A DNA stretch of 64,000 nt from Aureibaculum marinum. Lineage in GTDB: Bacteria > Bacteroidota > Bacteroidia > Flavobacteriales > Flavobacteriaceae. The stretch is taken from contig NZ_RPFJ01000005.1 in NCBI RefSeq assembly GCF_003813905.1, positions 62,001 to 126,000 on the forward strand. Reading direction: 5' to 3'. The notes beneath the pieces are model-generated. The model was given only the letters and a program-made list of their open reading frames with translations, ran no database searches and had not been told where the DNA came from. Both the position numbers and the translations under genes were made by a program. Shown piece after piece: positions 46,287 to 55,863 of the stretch (position 1 is its first letter; the number at the start of each line of letters is the position of its first letter).

Positions 46287-48215
46287 ATGAAAATAAGGCC
46301 ATATATCTATTGTCTCTTGGTAATCATATCCTGTACAAGCTCTAAAAAGGAGCGTCCGAGTATTGCTGATACCTCCATAAAGTTTTCCGAAGTCACTGAA
46401 AAGGTGGGCTTAAAAACCGAAAACAATTGGAAATATGGGGGGCCAACTATTGCCGACATCAACAATGATGGTAAATATGATCTGTTGTTGGGAAATCACG
46501 ATACTTCGCCGATTCAATTATTCTGGGCACAGGAAGACGATACGTTCGTAGAGCAAAAAGGACTTTTTCCCAAAGCGGATTTACATGGTATGGCAGCGGG
46601 CGATTATGATAAGGATGGCGATCTGGACATCTTAATTTCCTTGGGGGGTGGCAATGGTACCACGCCACAGCCCCAACGTTTATTGAGGAACGACAATGGC
46701 AATTTTGTCGATGCCACCGAAGAAGCGGGACTCTCCGAAATGGGTGCCCGTGGACGCTCGGTACGTTGGATAGACCTGGATAACGATGGCGATCTCGACT
46801 TTCTACAGATTAACGCCCAACAGATGGTCAATGAAGATATTCCAAGGAACATTTTGTTTGAAAACAATGGTGACGGAACCTTTACCTACAGAAAAAGTGA
46901 GGTTTTTGAAAACATTGATGCCGAACGCTTATTGATTACAGATTTTAACAATGACGGCATATTGGACCTGTTGACCTTTTCACCGTACTCCCCTTTCCAA
47001 TTTTGGAAAGGAAACAACGATTTCACTTTTACCAATCTTTCCCAAGAATGGTTGCCAGAAAATCTGCAAAGCATGGCACAGGTAAGCACCGTTGCCGAGG
47101 CCGATTTGGACAACGACGGCGACATGGACTACTACTTGGCCCGGGGGAAAAGCTACTATCAAATTGCAAACAACTCCATTTCGTTCAACGAAGATGAAAA
47201 ACGTTTGGATTTAAGGGACGAAGGCAATAAAAGTCATGATGGCATTACCTTTTACGCCGATGCCGATATAGAATTATCGGATTTCTATCGATTTCCAAGA
47301 GGCCCGGAAAAGCCGCGTATTCCCTTGTTTATAGGTAACTCGAAAACCGAATATAAAATGCCTTATGAAGTTCAAAAAGTAACCCAGACCGAAGCAAAGG
47401 GTTTTCCTGAAAACCTAGATAAAAGCGGTTGGTATCTGGGGTATTTGGGAGAAGGCAAATGGCGGTTGGAATGGTTGCTAAAATTGGATTTGGCCTGGGA
47501 TGTTAGGGCCTCGATTATCGGGGTTACCAAAGTGGAACCGGACTGGGAACCACAGAACCTGGGCGTGCCGGATATATTGTTGGTCAATGAAGGAACTCAT
47601 TTTAAAGATGCTTCTAGCAGCCTGCCCAAGGAAAGTCTTGAAAATAACTGGGGAATTACAACGGCAGATTTTGATAACGACGGACTTAGCGATTTTTTCC
47701 TATATCGTTTTGGGGGATTGATCCAAAGAACGGAAGACGTTCTTTTAAAAAACAAGGGCAACCTACATTTTGAAGCCATTACCGATCACGGTGCCAATCA
47801 CATCCCCGCCAAGGCCCATGGTGATATGGGAGCGGCCTTCGATTATAATCTAGACGGTAAGGTTGATGTTCTAAGCGGTGATGACGACAATGGCCAATGG
47901 CTTCTCTACCAAAACAAAACCGATTCAAAAAATAACTATGTGTTCTTTTGGGTAGGAAATTCAAAATCGGGGGTTGATGCTTACGGAGCTAAAGTAAAGA
48001 TAACAACGGCTTCTGGAAGTCAATTCAAACTAATTGGTTCGGGAAGTGCCTCGCACGCCCAAAGCTTTTTGAATATGGTCCATTTTGGTCTGGGTAGGGA
48101 TAATAAGATAGAAACTGCCGAAATAATTTGGAGGAACGGGGAAAGAGAATCCCTTTCAAATATCGATGTGAATACAGCGTATCAAATTCCCAACGAATTA
48201 AATAAAGGCAATTAA
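46287..48215 (+). CDS. FG-GAP/ASPIC-UnbV repeat lipoprotein (CRTAC1-like)
   Basis: 642 residues. Lipobox VIISC with C16. At least seven calcium-type D-x-[ND]-x-D-G-x-x-D loops (DINNDGKYD, DYDKDGDLD, DLDNDGDLD, DFNNDGILD, DLDNDGDMD, DFDNDGLSD, DYNLDGKVD) indicate an integrin-alpha-like beta-propeller; the C-terminal about 80 residues form an ASPIC/UnbV domain (GSGSASHAQSFLNMVHFGLG). A surface ligand-binding propeller is likely; catalysis is not expected. Spacing to its neighbours is 14 and 5 bases, in the same operon as the agarase. High GC throughout. Confidence 0.88.
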   Translation: MKIRPYIYCLLVIISCTSSKKERPSIADTSIKFSEVTEKVGLKTENNWKYGGPTIADINNDGKYDLLLGNHDTSPIQLFWAQEDDTFVEQKGLFPKADLHGMAAGDYDKDGDLDILISLGGGNGTTPQPQRLLRNDNGNFVDATEEAGLSEMGARGRSVRWIDLDNDGDLDFLQINAQQMVNEDIPRNILFENNGDGTFTYRKSEVFENIDAERLLITDFNNDGILDLLTFSPYSPFQFWKGNNDFTFTNLSQEWLPENLQSMAQVSTVAEADLDNDGDMDYYLARGKSYYQIANNSISFNEDEKRLDLRDEGNKSHDGITFYADADIELSDFYRFPRGPEKPRIPLFIGNSKTEYKMPYEVQKVTQTEAKGFPENLDKSGWYLGYLGEGKWRLEWLLKLDLAWDVRASIIGVTKVEPDWEPQNLGVPDILLVNEGTHFKDASSSLPKESLENNWGITTADFDNDGLSDFFLYRFGGLIQRTEDVLLKNKGNLHFEAITDHGANHIPAKAHGDMGAAFDYNLDGKVDVLSGDDDNGQWLLYQNKTDSKNNYVFFWVGNSKSGVDAYGAKVKITTASGSQFKLIGSGSASHAQSFLNMVHFGLGRDNKIETAEIIWRNGERESLSNIDVNTAYQIPNELNKGN

Positions 48216-48220
48216 TACAT

Positions 48221-48991
48221 ATGAAAATGATAGGTTTAAAAATAAAAAATCGGATAGGCTATATAGTAATCAATAAGCCAAAGGCAAACAGTTACGATAT
48301 AGACTTTATGAAGCTAATGGCGGACATTATTGATGAAGCCGTTGCCAATGATGAAGTTAAGGTAATAGCGATAAAGAGCAAACTGAAAAAGTTCTTTTGT
48401 GCCGGGGCGGACATCAATATGTTTCAAAAAAACACGACCGACCAGAACAAAGAGATGGTCAAGTACGCCAATTTGGTAGCCGAAAAATTGTCAAAAAGTC
48501 CTAAGATCACGGTTGCCCTTTTAAACGGGCACACCTTGGGCGGAGGTTTGGAACTGGCCTTGGCCTGTGACATACGATTGGCTTCCGATGCCGAATATTT
48601 AATTGGGTTGCCCGAAGTGAAATTGGGACTAATGCCCGGAAATGGTGGAACCCAAAGGTTGATTCGACGCATCAACTTAAGCAGGGCCTTGGAGTTTTTA
48701 TTGAACGGAGATCCTATAACTCCAGATCAGGCCTTCGAAATCGGTTTGGTGCATCAGTTCTATCCCGAATCGGAATTCAATACGTTAACCGCAGAATATT
48801 TGGAAAAATTGGCTTCCGGTCCTGCACAGGCCATGAGTGCCATAAAACAAGCAGTCTACCAGGGCAGCGAAATGTCTTTGGAAGAAGGATTGCAATTGGA
48901 AACCGAATTGGCCAACTCCTTATACGACACCGATGACGCAAAAGAAGGATTAAAATCCTTTGTTGAAAGAAGAAAACCAACCTATAAATAG
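48221..48991 (+). CDS. Enoyl-CoA hydratase/isomerase (crotonase family)
   Basis: 256 residues, no signal peptide. Oxyanion-hole segments [12 protein letters not shown] and [14 protein letters not shown]. Both acidic residues used by true hydratases are present: E111 (GGLELAL) and E132 (GLPEVKLG), so hydration of an enoyl-CoA is plausible, rather than only isomerase or dechlorinase activity. It lies 5 bases after the propeller lipoprotein and 8 bases before the aldehyde dehydrogenase. With two CoA-transferases downstream it indicates a CoA-bound catabolic route for an unknown acid. Confidence 0.9.
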   Translation: MKMIGLKIKNRIGYIVINKPKANSYDIDFMKLMADIIDEAVANDEVKVIAIKSKLKKFFCAGADINMFQKNTTDQNKEMVKYANLVAEKLSKSPKITVALLNGHTLGGGLELALACDIRLASDAEYLIGLPEVKLGLMPGNGGTQRLIRRINLSRALEFLLNGDPITPDQAFEIGLVHQFYPESEFNTLTAEYLEKLASGPAQAMSAIKQAVYQGSEMSLEEGLQLETELANSLYDTDDAKEGLKSFVERRKPTYK

Positions 48992-48999
48992 TTCAAAAA

Positions 49000-50442
49000 A
49001 TGGAAAAGATATATCATACTTATATCAATGGTGAATGGATCAAGAAAAGTTCAGGCGACAAAATAGAAGTTGAAAACCCCGCTACGGGAGAAGTCTTTGC
49101 TACCATGTACACGAGTACTATCGACGAGACCCAACTAGCATTGGAAGCGGCCGAAAAAGCCCAATTTGCCTGGCAAATGTTACCTGCCCAGGAAAGGGCG
49201 AACTATTTGTACGCTATCGTCGATAAATTAAAGGAAGAGAAAGAGCACTTTGCCAAGTTATTGGTAATGGAGCAAGGAAAAACCTTGGTAGAAGCCCGAT
49301 ATGAAGTTGATGATACCATTAGGTATATAACCTATTCCGCGGAAGCGGGAAGAAGGATCCAAGGAGCCATTTTTCCTTCCGAAGCCCCTAACGAACAACT
49401 GTCTATCCACAAAGTGCCCTACGGTGTTACGGTCGGACTTATGGCCTTTAATTATCCCTTGGCCTTGATCGGACGCAAAATCGGTCCGGCCTTGATTACG
49501 GGTAACACAATGGTCATAAAACCTTCCGAATTAACGCCTGTGACAGCATCGGAATTTTGTAGGGTCGTGCATGAAGCGGGACTCCCAAAAGGGGTTATTG
49601 GCATGGTCGTTGGCTATGGCCATGATGTTGGGGCCTATTTGGTGGAAAATCCCATTACAAAACTAATTTCCATGACCGGAAGTACACGAGCGGGACAGGC
49701 CATTTACAAAGCGGCTTCACAAAATATTGCAGGTTTGGTTCTGGAGCTTGGTGGAAAAGCCCCTTTTATCGTATTGGAAGATGCGGATATCGACAAAGCC
49801 GTCGAGGCTGCCGCTATCTCCCGCTACGCCAATTGCGGCCAGGTATGTATCTGTAACGAAATGGTGTTCGTAGATGAAAAAATTGTAGACGAGTTCACCG
49901 AAAAACTTATAAAACGGGTCAAAAAAATTAGAGTTGGAGACCCGATGACCGATGTGGATATGGGCCCTAGCTTAAGCCCCAAGGGACTCGAGCACATCGA
50001 AAATATTGTAAAGGAAAACCTGGCCCAGGGTGCCAATTTGGTGCTGGGAGGAAAACGTCCTGAAGGAAAACAATTTGAAAAGGGCAATTGGTACGAACCT
50101 ACCGTGCTTACCGATGTTAAACCCGGGCAGGCAACGGTTCAAGAAGAAATGTTCGGACCTGTGCTACCCATTGTAAAAATAAAAGGGTACGAAGAAGCCA
50201 AAGAGTTGTTGAACAAACGGGAGGATAGCCTATCGGCATACTTGTATACGCAAAACCACAAATTGATCATGCGTTCCATACAAGAATTCCAAACCGGGAC
50301 CATATTTATAAACAAACCTATTGTGGGGTACATACAAGGCTACCATTCCGGACACAAAAAAGCGGGATTCGGAGGGGAAGACGGTGTTTATGGTATTGAG
50401 CAGTACTTACAAAAACGAACAATTTACATGAGTTACGAATAA
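49000..50442 (+). CDS. Aldehyde dehydrogenase family protein
   Basis: 480 residues, NAD(P)-dependent. Catalytic nucleophile C283 in [11 protein letters not shown] and general base E249 in LELGGKAPF; cofactor loop [44 protein letters not shown]. Similar to lactaldehyde/glycolaldehyde and succinate-semialdehyde dehydrogenases. In an agar locus one attractive role is oxidation of 3,6-anhydro-L-galactose, which in known pathways is done by an enzyme of this superfamily, but the cycloisomerase that should follow is not here. Specificity cannot be read from sequence. Operon member, gaps of 8 and 3 bases. Confidence 0.9.
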   Translation: MEKIYHTYINGEWIKKSSGDKIEVENPATGEVFATMYTSTIDETQLALEAAEKAQFAWQMLPAQERANYLYAIVDKLKEEKEHFAKLLVMEQGKTLVEARYEVDDTIRYITYSAEAGRRIQGAIFPSEAPNEQLSIHKVPYGVTVGLMAFNYPLALIGRKIGPALITGNTMVIKPSELTPVTASEFCRVVHEAGLPKGVIGMVVGYGHDVGAYLVENPITKLISMTGSTRAGQAIYKAASQNIAGLVLELGGKAPFIVLEDADIDKAVEAAAISRYANCGQVCICNEMVFVDEKIVDEFTEKLIKRVKKIRVGDPMTDVDMGPSLSPKGLEHIENIVKENLAQGANLVLGGKRPEGKQFEKGNWYEPTVLTDVKPGQATVQEEMFGPVLPIVKIKGYEEAKELLNKREDSLSAYLYTQNHKLIMRSIQEFQTGTIFINKPIVGYIQGYHSGHKKAGFGGEDGVYGIEQYLQKRTIYMSYE

Positions 50443-50445
50443 ATT

Positions 50446-51591
50446 ATGAAACAACTTAAAGGCATTACATGGAACCACAGTCGAGGTTTCACATCAATAG
50501 TCGCTTGTGCACAGCGATTTTCAGAATTAAACCCAGATGTGGATATTGTTTGGGAAAAGCGATCTCTACAAGCTTTTGCCGATGAACCCATAGATCAATT
50601 GGCAAAACGGTACGATTTTTTAATCATTGATCACCCTTGGACAGGTTTCGCGGCACGAACAGAGGTCATTTTGCCTTTGAACGATTATTTGTCGGAGGCC
50701 TATTTAAAAGATCAGGAAATAAACTCGGTCGGCAAGTCCCACGAAAGTTATTCCATCAATGGTAAACAATGGGCCTTGGCTATTGATGCTGCTACACCTG
50801 TCGCAGCAAGCAGACCAGATTTATTTGAAAAATTGAATCTAAAATTTCCAGAAACCTTTGATGATTTAATAGAATTATCAAAAACAGGCAAGGTGGCTAT
50901 TCCTGGTATTCCACAAGATACGCTGATGAGTTTTTATATGGTATGCTCCACGTTAGGTGAGGATGTCTGCCAAAGCAAGGAACGGGTCATTTCAGAAGAA
51001 ATTGGAATAAAGGCCTTGGAACTACTTCGCGAACTGGGGCAATATATAAAGCCCGAAAATTACAACTTCAACCCCATAAAGGTATATGAGGCAATGACCT
51101 TGACCGATGACTACATTCATAGTCCGTTCGCTTACGGCTACACCAACTATTCCCGTCAAGGCTATGCCCGAAAACAGTTAAAGTTCCACGATATGGTCGC
51201 CATCGATGGACAAAAACTGATTACCACCTTGGGAGGAACCGGTTTGGCCATTTCAGCGGATAGCAAGCACAAGGAAATTGCAGGAAAATTTGTGGAGTAT
51301 GTAGGTTCTGAAAACACCCAAAAAGGGGTGTTCTTCGATAATGGGGGGCAACCGGGGCATAGACAGGCTTGGCTCGACAAACGGGCAAATGACCTAACGG
51401 ACAATTTCTTTATGGATACCTTACCAGCATTAGATCGTGCTTTTTTAAGGCCCCGCTACCATGGCCATATGTATTTTCAAGATAGGGCCGGTGCACCTAT
51501 TAGGGAATATATGATCAATGGCGGCGATGCTAAAAAGCTTCTTAACCAACTCAATGAACTTTATATTAAATCTTTAAAGGAACTGTTATGA
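50446..51591 (+). CDS. Solute-binding-protein-fold protein without signal peptide
   Basis: 381 residues resembling family-1 extracellular (sugar-type) solute-binding proteins of ABC transporters in fold pattern: KGITWNHSRGFTSIVACAQRF, then FLIIDHPWTGFAARTEVILPLNDYL, VAASRPDLFEKL and LGGTGLAISADSKHKEIAGKFVEYV. There is no signal peptide, lipobox or hydrophobic N-terminus, and no ABC permease or ATPase in the window. It should therefore be cytoplasmic. Start is 3 bases after the aldehyde dehydrogenase stop, and its stop overlaps the first CoA-transferase (ATGA), so it is firmly part of the CoA module. A sensor, chaperone or catalytic use of the binding fold are possibilities. Composition changes inside the gene (12/60 G+C at 50821-50880, 30/60 at 51121-51180). 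Confidence 0.78.
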   Translation: MKQLKGITWNHSRGFTSIVACAQRFSELNPDVDIVWEKRSLQAFADEPIDQLAKRYDFLIIDHPWTGFAARTEVILPLNDYLSEAYLKDQEINSVGKSHESYSINGKQWALAIDAATPVAASRPDLFEKLNLKFPETFDDLIELSKTGKVAIPGIPQDTLMSFYMVCSTLGEDVCQSKERVISEEIGIKALELLRELGQYIKPENYNFNPIKVYEAMTLTDDYIHSPFAYGYTNYSRQGYARKQLKFHDMVAIDGQKLITTLGGTGLAISADSKHKEIAGKFVEYVGSENTQKGVFFDNGGQPGHRQAWLDKRANDLTDNFFMDTLPALDRAFLRPRYHGHMYFQDRAGAPIREYMINGGDAKKLLNQLNELYIKSLKELL

Positions 51592-52733
51592 AGTTACCAT
51601 TGGAAGGTATATTGGTGCTTGAATTTTCCCAATTCATGGCCGGTCCCTCGGCGGGTTTACGTCTAGCAGACCTAGGGGCAAGGGTCATTAAGGTCGAAAG
51701 GCCCGGTTCTGGAGAAGCAGGTAGAAAAATTGCGTTAAAAAACCTGTTCAAGGACGGAAGCAGTTTGGTCTTCCATACGGCAAACAGAAACAAAGAGTCG
51801 TACACCGCCAACCTCAAGGATGCCGAAGATTTGGCCCGCGTTAAAAAATTAATAGCAAAGGCCGATGTAATGACCCATAACTTTCGACCTGGAGTGATGG
51901 AAAAAATAGGTTTGGACTATAAAACGGTACAGCAGATCAATCCCAAATTGGTGTACGCTACCGTTACGGGCTATGGCACAAAAGGGGAATGGGTAAAAAA
52001 ACCAGGACAGGATTTGTTGATTCAATGCATGTCGGGATTCGCCAACTTGACCGGAAACAAAGACGATAACCCCATACCCGTTGGGGCCGCCGTGTCCGAT
52101 TTAATTACCGGAACCCATTTAACCCATGGAATTTTGGCGAGCCTTTTAAAACGTTCAAAGACCAATAAAGGTGCTTTGGTTGAAGTAAGTTTATTGGAAT
52201 CGACATTAGACATTCAGTTTGAACTTATTACGGGGTATTTATATGACAACGGGCAAAAACCCAACAGGGCAAAACAAGGAAATGCACATGCCTATTTAGG
52301 TGCCCCTTATGGGGTTTATAAAACAAAAGATGGGTACTTGTCCTTGGCAATGGGATCTCTGACCGATTTAGCAAAGGTTTTAAAAACATCGGCCCTAGAT
52401 TCTTATAAAGACCCTACTTCCTGGTACGGGAAACGGGATGAAATAATGGATATTCTCCGCGGTATTTTAATTCAAAAAAACACACAAGATTGGTTGGGTC
52501 TATTGGAACCTAATGGTATTTGGTGTTCCGATGTTTTTGATTACGAGACGCTCTTAAACCACGAAGCTTTTAAAGTGTTGCAAATGGACCAGAAACTACC
52601 GTTGCCTTCTGGAGAGGAAATACACACCACTCGTTGCCCTATACGATTGAATGACAAAAAGCTTTTTAGCAAAAAAGCGGCCCCAAGAGTAGGCCAAGAT
52701 ACAGAAGCAATTATTAAAGAATTTAATCTATAG
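51588..52733 (+). CDS. CaiB/BaiF type III CoA-transferase, copy 1
   Basis: 381 residues. Family III transferase that moves CoA between carboxylic acids through an aspartyl-CoA mixed anhydride. The catalytic Asp is D171 in [10 protein letters not shown], matching the position in formyl-CoA transferase; N-terminal [27 protein letters not shown] and GSGEAGR, and [15 protein letters not shown] are typical. Starts within the stop codon of the binding-protein-like gene (ATGA) and is followed 4 bases later by a second CaiB gene similar along its whole length. Together they could act as a heteromer or as two steps. Acid substrate unknown. Confidence 0.93.
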   Translation: MKLPLEGILVLEFSQFMAGPSAGLRLADLGARVIKVERPGSGEAGRKIALKNLFKDGSSLVFHTANRNKESYTANLKDAEDLARVKKLIAKADVMTHNFRPGVMEKIGLDYKTVQQINPKLVYATVTGYGTKGEWVKKPGQDLLIQCMSGFANLTGNKDDNPIPVGAAVSDLITGTHLTHGILASLLKRSKTNKGALVEVSLLESTLDIQFELITGYLYDNGQKPNRAKQGNAHAYLGAPYGVYKTKDGYLSLAMGSLTDLAKVLKTSALDSYKDPTSWYGKRDEIMDILRGILIQKNTQDWLGLLEPNGIWCSDVFDYETLLNHEAFKVLQMDQKLPLPSGEEIHTTRCPIRLNDKKLFSKKAAPRVGQDTEAIIKEFNL

Positions 52734-52737
52734 CCCC

Positions 52738-53889
52738 ATGAAACCTTTAGAAGATATTTTAGTTATAGATTTAAGCCAATTCTTATCGGCTCCCTCCGCC
52801 ACTCTACGGTTGGCCGATTTAGGGGCAAGGGTAATCAAAATAGAAAAACCCGAAACGGGGGATATTGGTCGCCAATTGAGTGCCGCTAATCTAAAAATAA
52901 ACAACGAATCCCCTTTGTTTGTTCCTGTTAACAGAAACAAGGAAAGTTTTGAGGCCGATTTAAAAAGAGATCTTGACAAACAGCGTGTCTTAAAATTGAT
53001 TGAAAAAGCGGACGTTCTGGTTCATAATTTTAGACCGGGTGTTGTAGAACGTTTGGGCTTTGATTATGAATTCATTAAAAAAATAAACCCGGGAATCGTG
53101 TATGGCGAAATTTCGGGCTATGGAGAGGAAGGACCTTGGGCTAATAAACCGGGACAGGACCTGTTGGTACAATCGCTATCGGGTTTGACCTGGCTAAACG
53201 GTAATGCCGGTAGCGGTCCCACACCCGTCGGATTGGCCATTGCCGATATTCTATCGGGTTCACATTTGGCACAGGGCATTTTGGCCGCCTTGCTTAAAAA
53301 AGCTACCACTGGCGAAGGATCTAAAGTATCCGTAAGTATGCTGGAATCCATTATCGACTTCCAATTTGAATCGATTACCACGTATTTTCACGATGGTGGA
53401 GAGCCTACAGTCCGACCAAGAAGCAATAGTGCCCACGCCTATTTAGGGGCTCCTTATGGGGTTTACAAGACCCAAAATGGGTATTTGGCCTTGGCGATGG
53501 GATCCATTCCCGGTATAGGAGGTTTGATTGGATGTGATGAATTGGATGATTACCAAGAACCTGAAAGTTGGTTTACCAAACGTGATGAAATAAAAACGAT
53601 CTTGGCCGATAAATTGAGCACCAATACCACGGAGCATTGGTTATCCATTTTAGAACCAGCGGATATTTGGTGTGCCAAAGTGATGGATTGGGAGACACTT
53701 TTTAATCAAGAAGGATTTAAGGCATTGAATATGATTCAGAATGTAACCATGGGCGATGGCTTTGAGTATAAAACAACTAGATGCCCTATAAAAATTGACG
53801 GAGAATATTTTACATCGCCATTGGGTGCCCCAAAATTAGGGGAACATACAAATCAAATTTCATCTAAGTTTAATATTTCTTTTAAATAA
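52738..53889 (+). CDS. CaiB/BaiF type III CoA-transferase, copy 2
   Basis: 383 residues, clearly a paralogue of the preceding gene ([20 protein letters not shown] against [20 protein letters not shown]). Catalytic D170 in LAIADILSG is kept; [15 protein letters not shown] is conserved. Retention of the aspartate in both copies argues for two active enzymes rather than one active and one structural subunit. The gene ends where the GC-rich block ends; the last about 40 codons become AT-rich. The next gene starts 12 bases later. Confidence 0.93.
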   Translation: MKPLEDILVIDLSQFLSAPSATLRLADLGARVIKIEKPETGDIGRQLSAANLKINNESPLFVPVNRNKESFEADLKRDLDKQRVLKLIEKADVLVHNFRPGVVERLGFDYEFIKKINPGIVYGEISGYGEEGPWANKPGQDLLVQSLSGLTWLNGNAGSGPTPVGLAIADILSGSHLAQGILAALLKKATTGEGSKVSVSMLESIIDFQFESITTYFHDGGEPTVRPRSNSAHAYLGAPYGVYKTQNGYLALAMGSIPGIGGLIGCDELDDYQEPESWFTKRDEIKTILADKLSTNTTEHWLSILEPADIWCAKVMDWETLFNQEGFKALNMIQNVTMGDGFEYKTTRCPIKIDGEYFTSPLGAPKLGEHTNQISSKFNISFK

Positions 53890-53901
53890 AGTTATTTAAT
53901 A

Positions 53902-55863
53902 ATGAAAAGAAGAATTTTTTTTAAAAAAACGGCAAAAGGAGCTCTCGGAGCAACAATTATACCCTTAATAGGTAATTCTTGTACATCATCAAACAAGATT
54001 ATTAGCCAATCTAATATAGAAAAGGATTTTCCATATGGTAATACAAATCCTAAACAATGGCATAAAATGGGATCAGGAAAAAGACCTAGACCAAACAGAA
54101 AAAAAACAGTAACCTATGATGTAGCTGTAATTGGTGGAGGTGCAGCAGGAATGTGTGCTGCAGTCGCTGCAGCACGTAATGGATCAAAAGTAGTTTTAAT
54201 TCAAGACAGACCAGTTTTAGGAGGAAATTCTTCAAGTGAAATTCGTGTTCATTTAAATGGTGTAAATCAATTAAAAAATGGACTACCTGAACGTGAAACA
54301 GGTATAATTGAAGAAATTTTACTTCATAATAGATTTTATAATCCTCAAGATTCTTATCCTGTTTGGGATCATATTCTCTATGATTTTATAACAAAAGAAC
54401 CTAATATTGATTTAAAACTTAACACCTCTGCTATACGAGCTATAATGTCTGGTGACAAAATAGAAGCTGCCTACTGTTGGCAAATGACAACAGAAACAGA
54501 ATTTACTGTAAAAGCAAAAATTTTTATAGATTGTTCTGGAGATGGATTGTTAGGAGCAACTGCAGGAGCATTATATAGAACTGGAAGAGAAGCATCTTCA
54601 GAATTTAACGAAAAATATGCACCTAAAGTAGCCGACGGTTGGCAAATGGGCTCAACGGTTTTATTAGGATCAAAAGATATGGGGAAACCAATGCCTTTTG
54701 AGCCACCACATTTTGCTATTAAATACGATGCAGAAAAATCACATCCAGGAAGAAATTTAATACCATTTGAATTAGGGTTTTGGTGGGTAGAATTAGGAAG
54801 TGATGATGATATAATTGGAGATTATGAAGATAATAAACACGCTTTAATGGGGTATGCATATGGTGTTTGGGATTATTTAAAAAACTCTGGCAAGTTTCCA
54901 GAAACCGAAAATTATGCTTTAGATTGGGTTTCTTCTTTACCAGGTAAGCGTGAGAGTAGAAGATTTATTGGAGATTATATACTGTGTGAACCAGACATGT
55001 TAGGAAATAAACAATTTCCTGATGCAGTAGCTTATGGAGGTTGGTCTTTAGATGAGCACAATCCCGGAGGAATTACAAATTTAAGTGAACCACCTAGTTA
55101 TTTTCATGAAGAGTTTGAACAGCCATACCAAATTCCTTTTCGCTGTTTATATTCTAAAAATGTGCCTAACTTACTTTTTGCTGGCAGAAATATAAGTCAA
55201 ACCCATATAGCTTTGTCATCTACTCGTATTATGGCAACCTGTGCATTAGAAGGCCAAGCCGTTGGTACTGCAGCAGCTTTATGTCTAAAAAAGAAGGTTT
55301 TACCACGCGAACTTGGACAAAAACATATTAAAATATTACAAGAACAACTGTTAAGAGATGATGTTTTCATTCCAAATAGACCTGCTAAAGATGAAACAAA
55401 TTTAGTAAAGAAAGCCAGTATAATTTTTGCATCAAGTACATCATCTGGTGAAGCTAATTTATTAAACGATGGGTGGTCAAGAGATTATAATGGTAAAATT
55501 CATCATTGGAAATCTGAAGATTTACCAGCTGAAGTACAAATAGAATGGGAAGAACGCATTAGTTTATCAAGCATAGAGATAAAATGTGACACTAATGTTA
55601 AGCGGAATATTATGATGCGTAGAGATAGGTTAGAGAATGATATCTACAGCACAAAAGTACCTAAAGAATTAGTTAAAGCTCTATATATCGAAGCACGAAT
55701 AAATGGTGAATGGGTAAAAATTGGTGAAATAGACAAAAATAAAACACGATTAATTAAGTTTAATTTTAAAACTATAAAAACAACAGCAATTCGAATCAAT
55801 CTTAGAGAAACTTATGGTGATAAAAAAGTTAAACTTTTTGAAGTTAAATGTTATTCAAAATGA
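53902..55863 (+). CDS. Exported FAD-dependent oxidoreductase
   Basis: 653 residues. N-terminus KRRIFFKK fits a Tat signal, and the hydrophobic part ends in LIGNSC (C27), so it may be a Tat-exported lipoprotein or periplasmic enzyme. The FAD-binding Rossmann motif is YDVAVIGGGAAGMCAAVAAARNG (glycines from G78), followed by RPVLGGNSSSEIRVHLNG, both typical of FAD_oxidored proteins common in polysaccharide loci; a second FAD contact is ALEGQAVGTAAALC. The C-terminal about 150 residues form a separate beta-rich domain (about 505-653). AT-rich, unlike the upstream genes. Its stop overlaps the next start (ATGA). Substrate unknown; oxidation of a sugar or algal metabolite is inferred from context. 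Confidence 0.85.
   Translation: MKRRIFFKKTAKGALGATIIPLIGNSCTSSNKIISQSNIEKDFPYGNTNPKQWHKMGSGKRPRPNRKKTVTYDVAVIGGGAAGMCAAVAAARNGSKVVLIQDRPVLGGNSSSEIRVHLNGVNQLKNGLPERETGIIEEILLHNRFYNPQDSYPVWDHILYDFITKEPNIDLKLNTSAIRAIMSGDKIEAAYCWQMTTETEFTVKAKIFIDCSGDGLLGATAGALYRTGREASSEFNEKYAPKVADGWQMGSTVLLGSKDMGKPMPFEPPHFAIKYDAEKSHPGRNLIPFELGFWWVELGSDDDIIGDYEDNKHALMGYAYGVWDYLKNSGKFPETENYALDWVSSLPGKRESRRFIGDYILCEPDMLGNKQFPDAVAYGGWSLDEHNPGGITNLSEPPSYFHEEFEQPYQIPFRCLYSKNVPNLLFAGRNISQTHIALSSTRIMATCALEGQAVGTAAALCLKKKVLPRELGQKHIKILQEQLLRDDVFIPNRPAKDETNLVKKASIIFASSTSSGEANLLNDGWSRDYNGKIHHWKSEDLPAEVQIEWEERISLSSIEIKCDTNVKRNIMMRRDRLENDIYSTKVPKELVKALYIEARINGEWVKIGEIDKNKTRLIKFNFKTIKTTAIRINLRETYGDKKVKLFEVKCYSK

Larger units (their letters stand above)
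42180..53890. other. GC-rich compositional island
   Basis: Composition here departs sharply from the flanks. Hand counts of single 60-base lines gave 35/60 G+C at 46741-46800 and 34/60 at 49801-49860, against 14/60 at 54361-54420. The rise begins after the signal-peptide codons of the agarase and ends near the last codons of the second CoA-transferase. Inside are AT-rich patches, e.g. 16/60 at 44761-44820 and 12/60 at 50821-50880. This suggests foreign DNA with later recombination. No mobility genes were seen. Confidence 0.7.

Noticed and set aside
46459-48000. Several minus- and other-frame open stretches within the FG-GAP/ASPIC gene
   Set aside because: They arise from the higher GC and repetitive DxDGD codons of the real gene; none has a recognisable start region or domain.
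51588-53889. Split DddD-type enzyme for dimethylsulfoniopropionate cleavage
   Set aside because: DddD also has two CaiB-like halves, but here there are two complete genes, with no betaine transporter or the usual companion genes, and the setting is an agarase operon.
48221-53889. Classical anhydrogalactose pathway
   Set aside because: Only a possible dehydrogenase is present; no enolase-superfamily cycloisomerase, kinase or aldolase is seen, and CoA enzymes do not belong to that route.
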